Shown piece after piece: positions 8,823 to 18,436 of a stretch of DNA of 64,000 bases. Source of the stretch: Sacculina carcini (Eukaryota; Arthropoda; Thecostraca; Sacculinidae); the NCBI GenBank assembly GCA_916048095.2, contig OU696593.1, positions 5,374,830 through 5,438,829 of the forward strand. The letters are read 5' to 3'. Made by a program: the position numbers and the translations under genes. Within the stretch, counting starts at the first letter, position 1; each line of letters begins with the position of its first letter. Below the pieces are notes generated by a model. That model saw only the letters and a list, made by a program, of their open reading frames with translations. It had not been told where the DNA came from and searched no databases.

Positions 8823-9565
8823 AGCTATTTCGGCTTTTACAGTTGCTTTCTTTTTTGTGTTTTTTATGGTAGTCTTCGGATTAGTGTAGTTTTTGTTGTT
8901 GAATGGAATGAATCTGACGCGCAATGACTTCAGCAGCGGCGGTGGTACTGACCCTTGGGCATCAGTGGCAAAGCGGAAGACAGAGGTGGTGTTCGGCGGC
9001 GTGGCAAGAGGGTGTACAGGGGGACGGCAGTGGAGCATGGTGCCGGCAAAGAGGCAGCCGGGGAGCTGCGCTGAGGTTGCTCGCCGTCCCGCCTGCGTTG
9101 GTGCTGGCTACGTCGCAGAACAGTCGGGGGAAGCTGATGGTGCTCAAGGAGGCGAGGAGCTGCTGAAGCGGCAGGAGACGTAGTCACCCGGAAGGCAAGA
9201 CGGCATTTGTGGAAGGTGGATTACGGCCGGCTGCTACAGGGTGCTGAAGAGCACAGGTGACGGCGGGAGCACGGTGGGTGCTGGGGCCGAGGTGTTGTGC
9301 CCTGTCGCGGCGGCCGGTGATGGAGAAGACGGCAGGTTGCGGCGGAGCACTCAAGAGCACGGGCGAGGCGGGAGCGCGGGGGACGCTGGGGCCTGACGTG
9401 TTGTGCTTCGCCGTAGCCAGGTGCGTGTTTCTGTTGGAGCCGTCGAGCTGGATGGGCGGGCCGGAGCGGATTTTGTGTGGTTGTTATTTCTTTGTATATC
9501 TCCGTGATTGTGTTCGCTTTTTGTTTTTTGTTGCTGTGTTGGCGTTTTTTATATGTTTGCTTCTT
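8823..9565 (+). other. GC-rich internal cargo of the TRIM-like element
   Basis: The middle is markedly GC-richer than the flanks. It contains two diverged ~65-bp copies (9244-9308 and 9350-9413) built on AAGAGCAC...GGCGGGAGC...GCTGGGGCC. ORFs at 8893-9183 and 9257-9586 have no recognised domain and biased composition. A primer-binding site was not identified after 8822. The cargo may derive from host DNA. Confidence 0.6.
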
Positions 9566-9581
9566 AAGAAACAGGGGGAGG
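9566..9581 (+). promoter_or_regulatory. Polypurine tract of the TRIM-like element
   Basis: AAGAAACAGGGGGAGG immediately precedes the right LTR, as expected for the plus-strand DNA primer of an LTR retroelement. Confidence 0.8.
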
Positions 9582-9953
9582 TGTAGTTCTGGGTTTTCGT
9601 TGTGTGTGTGGGCTTATGCTTCTTGTGTCTGCTGGCGTGGTGCTTTGCGCATTGTGTATGTATGTTTGTGTGCGAGTGTGTGTGCATGTGCATGTATTGC
9701 AGCGAGGAGTGTGCAAGATTGCAAGTGTCGAGTGTCGTGTGTCGTTGTGGCATTGGTTTGCTCTGCATGTGTATGTGAGTGTGTGTGCGCGTATGCAATG
9801 GTGTCCTTGTATTGTCCTCTGAGTTCGTGGGGGGAGTCGTGTTCGGGCGTGTTTGCTGTGCGGTGTTGTCTTGTAGGCGCGCGTGGGACATCGCTGTCCC
9901 ACGCGCGCCTGTCTTTTAATATATCTTTTTCAGTTTTGTTTTGTCAAGTTACA
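9582..9953 (+). repeat. Right (3') LTR, 372 bp
   Basis: Identical to the left LTR except one T-to-C difference. The target duplication CTCAT follows directly. Confidence 0.92.
9875..9910. repeat. 36-bp GC palindrome in right LTR
   Basis: Same sequence as the copy at 8744-8779, including the central mismatch. Confidence 0.9.
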
Positions 9954-10703
9954 CTCATCTCTATTATATTTGAAAAATTCTCCGACAATTTCATTCTTCT
10001 TGGCGATTTCAATTTCTGGGCAGATTCTTCTTCACTTCATACACCTTCTCAAAACTTTCTTTCCCTGCTAAATTCCTGGGATCTTTCAGTCCTGAACTCA
10101 GGTAGCACACATATATCCGGTCATTCCCTCGATCTAATCATCTGCACCGAAGCTTCTGCTAAATTTATTCCTCCTGGTTTGCTTACTTATCCTCCCGATC
10201 CCACGATTTCCGACCACAGTCTGATATCATTTAAATTGTTTCTTAAACTCCAGGAAACAAATCCTTCACCGATAACTCTTTTCACACGTGATTACAAAAA
10301 CCTTGACTTATCCATTTTCAGTTATCTCGTGTCAATTTCTCGTGCTCCCAACAACTATCACTTCCTGTCCCCTTCATCGCTGCTACCCTTCTTCGACAAT
10401 TCACTATCCATATTTAATGACACATTATTCCCATTACGTCGTTGTACCACCAAACCTTCATCTTCACCCCAGCCGTGGTTGACTCCCGAACTGCGCCGCC
10501 TTCGTGCCAATTCTCGAGCTCATGAGCGTTCCTGGCGACGGTTCCGGACCGACGCTAACTGGTCTATGGTTTGTCAGGCTCGTAAATCTTTCCTATCAGC
10601 CCTTGATGCCGCAAAGTCTCTTTTTTATCGTTCTAAGCTTTCTTCGTGTACTTATTCTTCCCGCTCCAGATGGTCGACCCTGAAATCTATCACTGGCTCA
10701 TAG
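9954..10703 (+). pseudogene. LINE endonuclease C-terminal half and linker
   Basis: Continues the endonuclease after the LTR insertion: FILLGDFNFW (GDFN metal-site motif), HSLDLIIC (the D..I strand) and TISDHSLISF (catalytic SDH). The linker to the RT is basic (RRLRANSRAHERSWRRF). The frame stops at an in-frame TAG (10701-10703) and the same frame goes on into the RT, so this is a nonsense mutation and not a natural end. Confidence 0.85.
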
Positions 10704-12377
10704 AATTCTAGCCCTTGCTCAATATCTGCTTCCTGTTTTTCATCCTTCTTTCGAGACAAGATTGCCACGGCCAAATCCAAATTACCTCCGTCCTCCCTTC
10801 CACTATCTTTTCCTTCTTCAAACACCTCTTTATCTTCTTTCTCTCCAATTTCTCCAGCCATGACTGCCAAATTTCTTAAAAAACTTCAATCCTCCAGGTG
10901 TCCATCTGATCCAATTAACTTCCGGGCTCTTTCCGACTCCATCATACTCTTTTCCCCATTTCTTACTCATCTGGCGAACACTTCTTTCCTCCACGGTACT
11001 TTCCTGGCCTCTAAACACGCTGTTATTTCTCCTATTCTTAAAAAACCTTGCCTGGATACTAGTACTCCATGTAGTTATAGGCCTATTTGCTTGCTTCCAC
11101 TACCTTCTAAGCTTCTGGAGGCTGCCATCCTTCCTCAACTCCGCCCTTGCATACTTTCTGCCCTAGACCCCCGTCAAACCGGTTTCGTTTCTAATCACTC
11201 AACTGAGACTCTCCTTCTATCTTTATTGAACGACATCTTCGCTTCCTTTTCCTCAGGCAACTCCGTAATATTCATCTCTCTAGATTTCTCTTCCGCCTTT
11301 GATCTCGTTGATCACTCGATTCTTTGTGAAGATCTTGCCCATATTGGTGTATCTTCTTCAGCTCTATCTCTTCTAACTTCCTATCTTACAAATCGTTCAT
11401 ATACAGTTCGCTGCAACTCCGAGTTTTCCTCTCCTCTTCCATTGGATTCCGGTGTCCCTCAAGGTTCTCTTCTCGGCCCTCTTCTGTTTAATCTGTATAT
11501 TTCATCCCTCTGCCCCATACTCCGGTCTTACCCCATATCGTTTCATATGTATGCAGACGATATACAGATTTACTTCCCCTTTTCCTCCTCAAAAATTGGT
11601 CTAATTTCTCAACTTCTATCACACATCGCTGCCTGGGCGTCCTCAAGAAATCTCCTTTTGAATCCTGAAAAAACTGAATATTTCTTATTTCACCCTCCCA
11701 GTATTGCTCCTTGTTCTGTCAACTTGCCTCTTTCATCTCATATTCGTAATATGGGTGTTGTTCTTGATCCCTCTCTAACATTCTCTCAGCATCTTTAAAA
11801 AATTACCCGCCTCTGTCGTTTCACCTTGCGCCAATTCTACCCGATCCGCTCTCATATTGATATTGCGTCTGCTCTCCTCTTAGTGAACTCGTTTATTTTT
11901 TCTCGTCTCGACTATTGTAATTCCTTATTCTTTCATCTTCCTAAGAAGTCCATTCACTCTCTTCAATCTATTATCAATCTTTCTTGTCGCTTCGTTCTTC
12001 GCCTTCCTCCTAAGACACCCACCTCCGCTCATATCCGAGAACTCGGCTGGCTGCCAGCTCTTTCAAGGATACAATATAAGCTGTGTTGTATTGTATATAA
12101 ACTCCTCCACTCATCTTCTCCTCCCTCGTACTTGCTCTCACTTCTTACCTTCTCTGATCGTCCTTTCAGCCGCCGTCCCGCACCTCTTGTTTGCCCTCCC
12201 GCCGACCACTTATCAAATTGGTCCGCGAAGTCTTTCTATTTTTCTGCCCCCCGATTATACAACTCTCTTCCTCCTCATATACTTCGTCATAAATCATATT
12301 CTTCCTTTTCCTCTGCGCTACATAAGTACCTGCTTTCTCTTCCGTCGCCGCTTACACCTCCTTATAGATTGCACTGA
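10704..12377 (+). pseudogene. LINE reverse transcriptase and C-terminal region
   Basis: In frame with the endonuclease: FFRDKI motif before the RT, YRPICLLPLPSKLLE, QTGF...STET, ISLDFSSAFDLVDH, SGVPQGSLLGPLLF, MYADDIQIYF (catalytic YADD) and LLLNPEKTE. A TAA at 11796-11798 interrupts the frame. The C-terminal part that follows (SRLDYCNSLF, LGWLPALSRIQYKLC) is typical of CR1/L2-type LINEs. The natural stop is at 12375-12377. Confidence 0.9.
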
Positions 12378-12773
12378 CACTACCTTTGTATATATATCTC
12401 CATATTTTCGTATCTCCATATTATCGCCATGTATATACTCTTACTAACAATACTGCACTTTGTGTTTTGGTTTTCCTGCTGTGTTTTTTTATATTCCGCT
12501 CACAGCCCCTGATCTTATGTTTGTGCTAATCGTGCTTGTATGTGACGTGCGCCAGTGTTCATATTTGTCTGTTCATGTCTTTGTAGTTGTTGTTGTTGTT
12601 TTTTTTTTCAGCACAAAATAATTCGGTGTTTATCTTCCCTGTTATATTTTTGTCCTTGCTAGCTCTTGTTTTCTTCTTTCTGAGCTCCCGTTTTGATGTA
12701 ATTATTATCTTGTATATCTATATTTCATGTTTATCGCGCCTTTGTTGATTAGTGCGCTATATCAAATACACGC

Positions 12774-12790
12774 TTGTTGTTGTTGTTGTG
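12774..12790 (+). repeat. (TGT)n tail of the LINE
   Basis: TTGTTGTTGTTGTTG follows the GCGCTATATCAAATAC end of the LINE 3' UTR. Short tandem repeats of this type terminate many CR1/L2-like LINEs. Confidence 0.75.
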
Positions 12791-13476
12791 TTTCTGTTAG
12801 TATTGCGTTCACAATTGTAGTTCCATTGAGCGTTAGCATTCGCTGCTGTTTCTATCATACTTTAAGCAGTGTTGCAGTGTTTCCCGCAAGTTTACTTCAA
12901 GTATTATTAGATTGGTGTATTCCGGAGAATTTCACCTTTCGGAGTGAAAGGTAAGTCAATAAATGCTCACTCATTTATCTCTTCCGTTGAACCTGATTTT
13001 GTTGAATTAGTTAAGATATGTTTCAATCTTTTTTAAATATTTGATCATTTTATGCGCTGCATTTCATATCTTAGTAATGACATTCTCTATTACATCTTAC
13101 GATTCTTACTACCATTGTTTGAGAAAAGCTGGTATTGCGTTGTGATTGTTTAGTCCAGTGGTTATTAGCCGGGAGTATCCATACCCCTTGGTGGAATGGG
13201 AATCAAAGGTCGGAGGCATGGGATTAAATTTCTGGATACTGCTATAAATTAACAATATCTATAATAATATTAAAAGTAACAAAATTAATAAAATAATGAT
13301 AAAAAAATTAATCATTGGCTATTTTCTTGTAATCCGTATCCAAATTACGGTAAATTCAAGCGATTGAAATATTCGTGGATCTGGAAGAAGAACTGGCAAA
13401 TTTTGATAGGATTGGTGATAATTATTTGAACAGTCAAGTATGTCGCGGGTATTGAACCATATTGGACAATACATTG
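12791..13476. other. Non-coding flank between LINE and gypsy element
   Basis: No coding domain is seen. AAAGGTAAGT at ~12948-12957 resembles a splice donor but no exon could be defined upstream. The last 5 bp (CATTG) are the gypsy target site. Confidence 0.45.
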
Positions 13477-13662
13477 TGTTCTGGTTGAGACATCACACTC
13501 AATCCAAATGCTGATTATATTGGAAGCGACCAACAACGATAAATATTCAAGAGCATGAAGAAAGGAAAACCGTCCCCAAAAAAACTCCCCGCGTCGCCCT
13601 CTCCCGCGCGCCACGTTCACTGCACATCAAGAACAATTAACCATTATATAAACACCACAACA
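13477..13662 (-). repeat. 3' LTR of gypsy element (186 bp)
   Basis: Minus strand starts TGTTGTGGTG and ends CCAGAACA. A TATATAA box (complement of 13641-13652) lies near its 5' edge and is the likely promoter. Three mismatches to the other LTR. Confidence 0.93.
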
Positions 13663-13676
13663 TGCCCCCCTGCCCA
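13663..13676 (-). promoter_or_regulatory. Polypurine tract of gypsy element
   Basis: Minus strand GATGGGCAGGGGGGCA directly precedes the 3' LTR. Confidence 0.75.
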
Positions 13677-13732
13677 TCCAGCGCAATGATATGGGCACAA
13701 CAACACACGCATACACCTTACACTGAAGAAAT

Positions 13733-14010
13733 TTACTCCATCTCTTCGATTAGTCGGCGAGGTCTACGCCGTCGCCTGCCTGTTCTCCGAAGGGCGTGGT
13801 TGCTCTCGCTGTTGTCGTTCAACGAGGTCGACTGTTGAGGACGGCTCGTCTCTGGTGCGGGGCGGTCGCCACGCGGTGGCATGACTAGCGCGAACCTGCG
13901 TCGAAGGAACCGCCGGTTGCGCACTAAGACCCGTCCGCTCTGCAATCGTACAGAGTAGCGTCGATGAGGCGCGACCTCGACCCCGCTGCTTCGCGCGACC
14001 CCGCTGCTTC
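13733..14010 (-). pseudogene. Integrase C-terminal remnant of gypsy element
   Basis: In a frame different from pol, the minus strand encodes YSVRLQSGRVLVRNRRFLRR, a typical chromatin-side tail of gypsy integrases, followed by an Arg-rich C-terminus. The integrase catalytic core that should precede it is missing. A 16-18-bp tandem duplication (GAAGCAGCGGGGTCG twice, about 13979-14014) sits at the junction and probably marks the deletion. Confidence 0.75.
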
Positions 14011-16292
14011 GTCTTCTCTTGACCCATGTGACCGTCGTGTAGTCGCTGAAGGATGACTTTGCGTGCCCCCCGAGGCACCACCAGGCGTCTTCCGTAGACC
14101 ACCAGGCCGTCATCAACTGATAGCTGTTCCCTCACGTTCCAGAAAGACGGCAACTCCGTCGGCGTACCATGTTTGTGATCTGGGAAGCCTTTCTGAACTA
14201 TCTCTTTCAGCTTCTGATACTCGACGTCACTCGCAGCTTCTTTCCGTATGTCTTGCAGGTGTAAGTCAGCGCCCGTTGATTCAGCTTCCTGTACGACGAT
14301 AGACAGCACGTTCTCGCCTCCATCTTCGCCTACATCATCCCCCTCCACCGGCTGGTCTACGGGACTGCGCGAGAGGGCATCAGCAGCACTGTATTCTGTG
14401 CCTTTTATCCAGTGAGCACAGAAAGGACCGACTTCGTCAATTTTTAGCTTCAATCGCTGAAGACGAGGATTTTCGAGGTCACATGACAATTTGTTATTGA
14501 GAATTGGAACCAAAGGACGGTGGTCGACAAATACATCGAACAGTTTCATACCGTAAAGAAACAGCCGGCACTTTTTGAATGCCCACGCCACCGCAGTGAG
14601 TTCGATTTCGATCGCAGCATATCGCGACTCGGCATCGGTGATAAATCTGGATCCAGCTTGCACGAGTCTCCATGATTCGTCAGATTGCTGCTGCTGAAGC
14701 AGGAAACCAACGCCATTCAACCTGCTGGCGTCCGTATAGAGCCTCGTCGGTCTGGTAGCATCAAAAAACGCCAACGTGCCGGGTGTGGACAAGGCAGACT
14801 TTGCCTGCTCAAACGCTGCAGTGTGCTGGACTTCCCAGAGGAATTCGTTCTTCTGACTGAGGAGTGGACGTAGCCGCATGAGAGCCCTCGATACACGATC
14901 ACTGAAGCTGGCAATCTGGTTCGCCAGTCCGAAGAATCCGCGCAGTTCTGACAAATTCTGCGGTGTGCTGAATTTCACGATCGCATTTGTTAGCGATGGA
15001 TCGGGGCGGTATCCGTCTGCAGACAGGATGAAACCAGCGAATTTGACGGATTCCTGCATGTATTGCACCTTGTTGCGGTTTAGTGAGACCTGGTTCTCAC
15101 GGCAGCGTTGTAGCAAGGCACGGGTTCTTTCTGCAAGTTCAGAAGGGTTGCTTCCGTACACCACGACGTCATCTACCAGACGCTGAATGCCCTGTAAGCC
15201 ATCAAAGCATTGGGTCATGCGCCGTTCGTAGTGTTCTGAGATCGAGCACACGCCATACGGGGCTCTGCGAAACATGAAGCGTCCAAAGGGGGTTATGAAG
15301 GTTGTCAGTGGTTGGCTGCTAGGCGCTAGTGGACACTGATGATATCCCTTTAGGCAGTCAAATACAGCAAACCACCTCGCGTTAGTAGCTTCAATGGATG
15401 ATACACATTCCATGGGTGTGCCACTCTGGTATAACTCTCTACGAACAGATTTGTTGAGACGTGATAAGTCCACGCACAAACGAATGCCTTCTCCGGATCG
15501 TTTCTTGGTCACCACTATTGGGGCACACCAATCAGTGGGCTCAGCGACTGGGCATATAATACCGTTGTCGACCAATTTGTCGAGTTCCGCTCGAAGAGGT
15601 TCTCGCAATGAGAACGGCACTCTGCGGGGCGCTTTCATGGAGAAAGGCTCAGCGCCCTCCCGCAGGTGGATCTGGTAATCTTCGCCAGGGAGCACCTTTA
15701 CCACTTCGTCGAAGACGTCGGAGAACTCGACCATTATTGAGAGACTAGCGTTGTCTGGTGACGCCGGCAGGGCATTGACGTGAGCACCGAATTCTGCATT
15801 GCGTACTAAGGGCTGCGCACGATTGCCGGCGGTGACCTCTGATGTGGTCGAAGGGCTTCTGCACTTGTTTTCCTCGACTCTCAACAATTGAGCGGGATAC
15901 GCTGGAGGTAGAACCATCAACGATCGAGCCACGTCCCACGATAGAAGAAGACCAGATGCGCCTTTCAGAATGTGAGCCTGTGTATCAACTACAGCTTCAC
16001 CGAGCTTGACTCTGATTGACAGCATACCGTGGGATTTCATGGAGTGTCCATCGGCTGCTCGCGGCATCACTGACGGCGGCAAGAGGTTGTCGATATGACC
16101 ACCCACCTGGTGCAGAAAGTCGACTCCACCAACAGTAATGTCAGCCCCACTATCCGGGAGTGCCATAACGTGAGAGCCTTGACCATCCTGCTCTACCCAC
16201 ACATTGATACGCGGTGCGCGCTTGTCCGACATAGTGGCTACTACGGCTGCGTGACTATCGTCCGCGGTTTTTTCATTTTCCGCGATCGGCAC
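13764..16292 (-). CDS. Gypsy Pol: protease - RT - RNase H, truncated integrase
   Basis: Open for 842 residues. Aspartic protease motif DSGAD at 47-51; RT ~235-420 with FDCLKGYHQ (Asp312), FGRFMFRRAPYG and LVDD (372-375, in place of YxDD); RNase H ~515-640 with YTDAS (Asp521), Glu562/564, FVDHRPL (Asp590) and AADALSR (Asp638). Near residue 752 LHDGHMGQEK starts the integrase zinc finger, after which the frame is out of register. The last ~85 residues are therefore not genuine protein. It overlaps gag by about 50 bp in a different frame, consistent with ribosomal frameshifting. It copies element RNA into DNA in cytoplasmic particles. Confidence 0.9.
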   Translation of the reverse strand: MPIAENEKTADDSHAAVVATMSDKRAPRINVWVEQDGQGSHVMALPDSGADITVGGVDFLHQVGGHIDNLLPPSVMPRAADGHSMKSHGMLSIRVKLGEAVVDTQAHILKGASGLLLSWDVARSLMVLPPAYPAQLLRVEENKCRSPSTTSEVTAGNRAQPLVRNAEFGAHVNALPASPDNASLSIMVEFSDVFDEVVKVLPGEDYQIHLREGAEPFSMKAPRRVPFSLREPLRAELDKLVDNGIICPVAEPTDWCAPIVVTKKRSGEGIRLCVDLSRLNKSVRRELYQSGTPMECVSSIEATNARWFAVFDCLKGYHQCPLAPSSQPLTTFITPFGRFMFRRAPYGVCSISEHYERRMTQCFDGLQGIQRLVDDVVVYGSNPSELAERTRALLQRCRENQVSLNRNKVQYMQESVKFAGFILSADGYRPDPSLTNAIVKFSTPQNLSELRGFFGLANQIASFSDRVSRALMRLRPLLSQKNEFLWEVQHTAAFEQAKSALSTPGTLAFFDATRPTRLYTDASRLNGVGFLLQQQQSDESWRLVQAGSRFITDAESRYAAIEIELTAVAWAFKKCRLFLYGMKLFDVFVDHRPLVPILNNKLSCDLENPRLQRLKLKIDEVGPFCAHWIKGTEYSAADALSRSPVDQPVEGDDVGEDGGENVLSIVVQEAESTGADLHLQDIRKEAASDVEYQKLKEIVQKGFPDHKHGTPTELPSFWNVREQLSVDDGLVVYGRRLVVPRGARKVILQRLHDGHMGQEKTKQRGRAKQRGRGRASSTLLCTIAERTGLSAQPAVPSTQVRASHATAWRPPRTRDEPSSTVDLVERQQREQPRPSENRQATA

Positions 16293-17020
16293 ATTGAGGC
16301 AAAGTGACCAAGCTTTTTACAAATGTGACATGTCTTGCCATCTGCAGGACAGCGCCCCCTGTGTGCGCGTCCACATTTCTGACATTTTGACGGTTTATCA
16401 CTCGGCTGATATTTCTTGCCGGCAGCGCAAGCTGCGGCATCACTATCGTGTGCCTTACCGACAATGACAGTGGTGTCTCTCTCAGCGGCCTCGTGAATTC
16501 GACATATCTCGATGGCCTTGTCCAAAGTGAGTTTCTTCTCTGAGCAGAGACGCTTGATGACTGCATGGTCTCTCAAGCCAATGACAATTCGGTCGCGGAT
16601 CAAACTGTCCCTGCACGAATCACAGAAATTGCAAGACGAGCTGAAGTCACGTAAAGAAACGAAAAAATCATCGAACAGTTCCCCTTGCATCTGCGATCGC
16701 ATATTGAAATTGCGGCGCTCCACCACTTCATTAATCTGACCCTGTGCATAAGCTTCCAGAGCTTTCAGTACCTTTCCAGGCTGCACTGAATCGGCGTCAG
16801 ACAAATCCAAGTTTTGCACTACGCGCAATGTTTCATCGCTCATCATTGATCTGAGTACCGCCATTTGAATGAATTTATCAGCATGTAAAAGACCTGATAA
16901 AAGAACGTAATCATCGTACCGCGATTTCCACAATGAGAATCCACTTTTATCCACTGAAAGGTTCAGTTTTGGTGGTGGGTTAACTTTTCCCGCCCACCCC
17001 TGTGATTGCGATTGAGCCAA
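16241..17020 (-). CDS. Gypsy Gag (capsid/nucleocapsid)
   Basis: 259 residues. A capsid-like helical region (residues ~25-170; FSLWKSRYDDYV, FDDFFVSLRDFSSSC) is followed by a nucleocapsid with Cys/His clusters CQKCGRAHRGRC and CHICKKLGHFASMC, the latter a canonical CCHC knuckle. The N-terminal PPKLNLS and the general plan resemble Mag-type gypsy elements. The ORF is intact and just precedes pol on the minus strand. It packages element RNA. Confidence 0.88.
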   Translation of the reverse strand: MAQSQSQGWAGKVNPPPKLNLSVDKSGFSLWKSRYDDYVLLSGLLHADKFIQMAVLRSMMSDETLRVVQNLDLSDADSVQPGKVLKALEAYAQGQINEVVERRNFNMRSQMQGELFDDFFVSLRDFSSSCNFCDSCRDSLIRDRIVIGLRDHAVIKRLCSEKKLTLDKAIEICRIHEAAERDTTVIVGKAHDSDAAACAAGKKYQPSDKPSKCQKCGRAHRGRCPADGKTCHICKKLGHFASMCRSRKMKKPRTIVTQP

Positions 17021-17038
17021 AAAGGGTTTTCGGTGGTT

Positions 17039-17056
17039 CCACTACCGACTGCGCCA
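17039..17056 (-). promoter_or_regulatory. Putative tRNA primer-binding site
   Basis: Directly inside the 5' LTR the minus strand reads TGGCGCAGTCGGTAGTGG. The leading TGG pairs with the CCA end of a tRNA as in other LTR elements. The tRNA species was not assigned. Confidence 0.6.
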
Positions 17057-17242
17057 TGTTCTGGTTGAAACATCACACTCAATCCAAATGCTGATTATAT
17101 TGGAAGCGACCAACAACGATAAATATTCAAGAGCATGAAGAAAGGAAAACCGTCCCCAAAAAAACTCCCCGCGTCGCCCTCTCCCGCGCGCCACGTTCAC
17201 TGCACATCAATAACATTTAACCATTATATAAACACCACAACA
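17057..17242 (-). repeat. 5' LTR of gypsy element (186 bp)
   Basis: Partner of 13477-13662 with three substitutions. Carries the same TATATAA box (complement of 17221-17232). Followed on the plus strand by the CATTG duplication. Confidence 0.93.
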
Positions 17243-17324
17243 CATTGGTGGTATGGAACCATTGAAAGGTTGAGAAACCCAAGTTTAGTGTGTCAATATT
17301 TTGTTATTATGTTGTTCAGGAAAC

Positions 17325-17460
17325 ATGCCAGATAAGTGATGTGTCCGGGTGCAAAGACAACTACAATAGTGGCTCCAAAATGAGCGTTTTCTGTTCACCG
17401 AAAGACGAGGTGGTCCGAAAGAAATGGATGACAGCTATCAAACAAGACATGCCAATATCC
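17325..17460 (+). pseudogene. THAP zinc-finger domain remnant
   Basis: Starts ATGCCAGATAAG (MPDK), then after a one-base frame change encodes SGCKDNYNSG, MSVFCSPKDEVVRKKW and MTAIKQD. The spacing MP..C...C..NY..G.....F..PKD...RKKW..AI is the N-terminal half of a THAP domain, a C2CH DNA-binding finger found in animal regulators and P-element-like transposases. The second half (Cys/His and AVPTIF) is absent, either in another exon or lost. The frameshift at about 17337-17342 and the missing half argue for a dead fragment. Confidence 0.65.
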
Positions 17461-17506
17461 AATAATATATATGTAAATGTTTATGCGTGCAAATTGTGCG
17501 TTAATG

Positions 17507-17682
17507 TGTGATATGGTGTTTATTTCTGATATGGTGGTAATTTGTGATATGGTGTTTATTTGTGATATGGTGTTTATTTGTGATATGGTGGTAATTTGTG
17601 ATATGGTGTTAATGTGTGATATGGTGTTAATGTGTGATATGGTGGTAATGTGTGATATGGTGTTAATGCGTGATATGTTGTA
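17507..17682 (+). repeat. 18-bp minisatellite
   Basis: About ten copies of a unit near GTGATATGGTGTTAATGT, with T/G and TT/GG variants. Confidence 0.92.
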
Positions 17683-17699
17683 TATCTACGTGTGTCATT

Positions 17700-18436
17700 A
17701 TCGTTGATATAAAATGAATATTGCCCATGGATTTGCTTTAAGATCGATTATTCAATATTCTCATGTGGAAGCGTGTCTATTCATTGATTTCTTGGCACCG
17801 CTGAGAAATCTTATGAATCCAGTGGTTCGAACAAATTTAATGGCAGGAAGTCGATATAAGCGAAAATGAAAGAGTTAGGATTGATAAAAACACGCATTTG
17901 TTCTTCCATCCGACCTTTAGTTCCCCACTTGGCGACACTTACAATTGACAAATCAACACTTACAAACACACTTACAATATCTATCAGCGGATAATTAGCG
18001 CATGTTTCGGACCGCTGTTCTATGTGATATTTGATCCTCATTAACCATCACATTTATTGTTGTTTGTCAATGCTTGAATTTATGCTCAGTTATTGGCTTT
18101 GTATTTCGCAATGTTGTATTCGTGATGTGTGTAAACACGTTTTTGTCGACATGTTGATGAGCTGCAGCATGTTGTGAATGATGAATTAAATAGCGTACCC
18201 GTGTCTGAATTCACTTTGGCAAGCAATTAATGAAACATGTCATATTGGCTTCTATATTTGACCGTTTTCTTGTTGTTAATTCGCACGCTTGGTACAATAC
18301 ATGATCGTAAACCTCCTAAATTTTGTTTGTATTATGTCGTAAAAAGAATAGCTAATCATTATACAGCTTCTAAATGGAAGGTTTCATCTAAATTTGGGAG
18401 TTTTTGTGAAAATAATGCACCGGCGTACGCATAATA
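17700..18436. other. Non-coding, AT-rich
   Basis: No recognised domain, repeat or RNA gene. Short frames only. Confidence 0.5.

Larger units (their letters stand above)
8451..9953 (+). mobile_element. Young non-autonomous LTR retroelement (TRIM-like)
   Basis: Two 372-bp direct repeats (TGTAGTTCTG ... CAAGTTACA) differ by one base (T/C near 8498/9629) and are flanked by the 5-bp target duplication CTCAT (8446-8450 and 9954-9958). The 759-bp interior encodes no gag, protease, RT or integrase. A polypurine tract precedes the right LTR. Terminal-repeat retrotransposons in miniature have this layout, although these LTRs are longer than in classic plant TRIMs. It must be mobilised in trans, and the near-identical LTRs indicate recent insertion. 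Strand is assigned from the polypurine tract. Confidence 0.9.
8257..12791 (+). mobile_element. CR1/L2-like LINE, 5'-truncated, split by an LTR element
   Basis: One reading frame carries an APE-type endonuclease and a reverse transcriptase, followed by a 3' UTR ending GCGCTATAT...(TGT)n at 12774-12790, a tail style familiar in CR1/L2-like LINEs. Removing the insertion at 8451-9953 restores the frame. Nonsense codons at 10701-10703 and 11796-11798 show the copy is dead. The 5' end, including the first part of the endonuclease and any ORF1, is missing. Confidence 0.85.
13477..17242 (-). mobile_element. Ty3/gypsy-type retrotransposon lacking integrase core
   Basis: Two 186-bp LTRs (TG...CA on both strands) differ at three positions and are flanked by the perfect 5-bp target duplication CATTG (13472-13476 and 17243-17247). 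On the minus strand the order is gag, protease, RT, RNase H, then a junction from the start of the integrase zinc finger straight into the integrase C-terminal tail. At 3766 bp it is short for a gypsy element, which fits loss of about 0.8 kb. It looks recent and probably non-autonomous. Confidence 0.93.

Noticed and set aside
13345-13620. 91-codon minus-strand ORF at the left gypsy edge
   Set aside because: It spans the boundary between host flank and LTR, so it cannot predate the insertion, and shows no domain.
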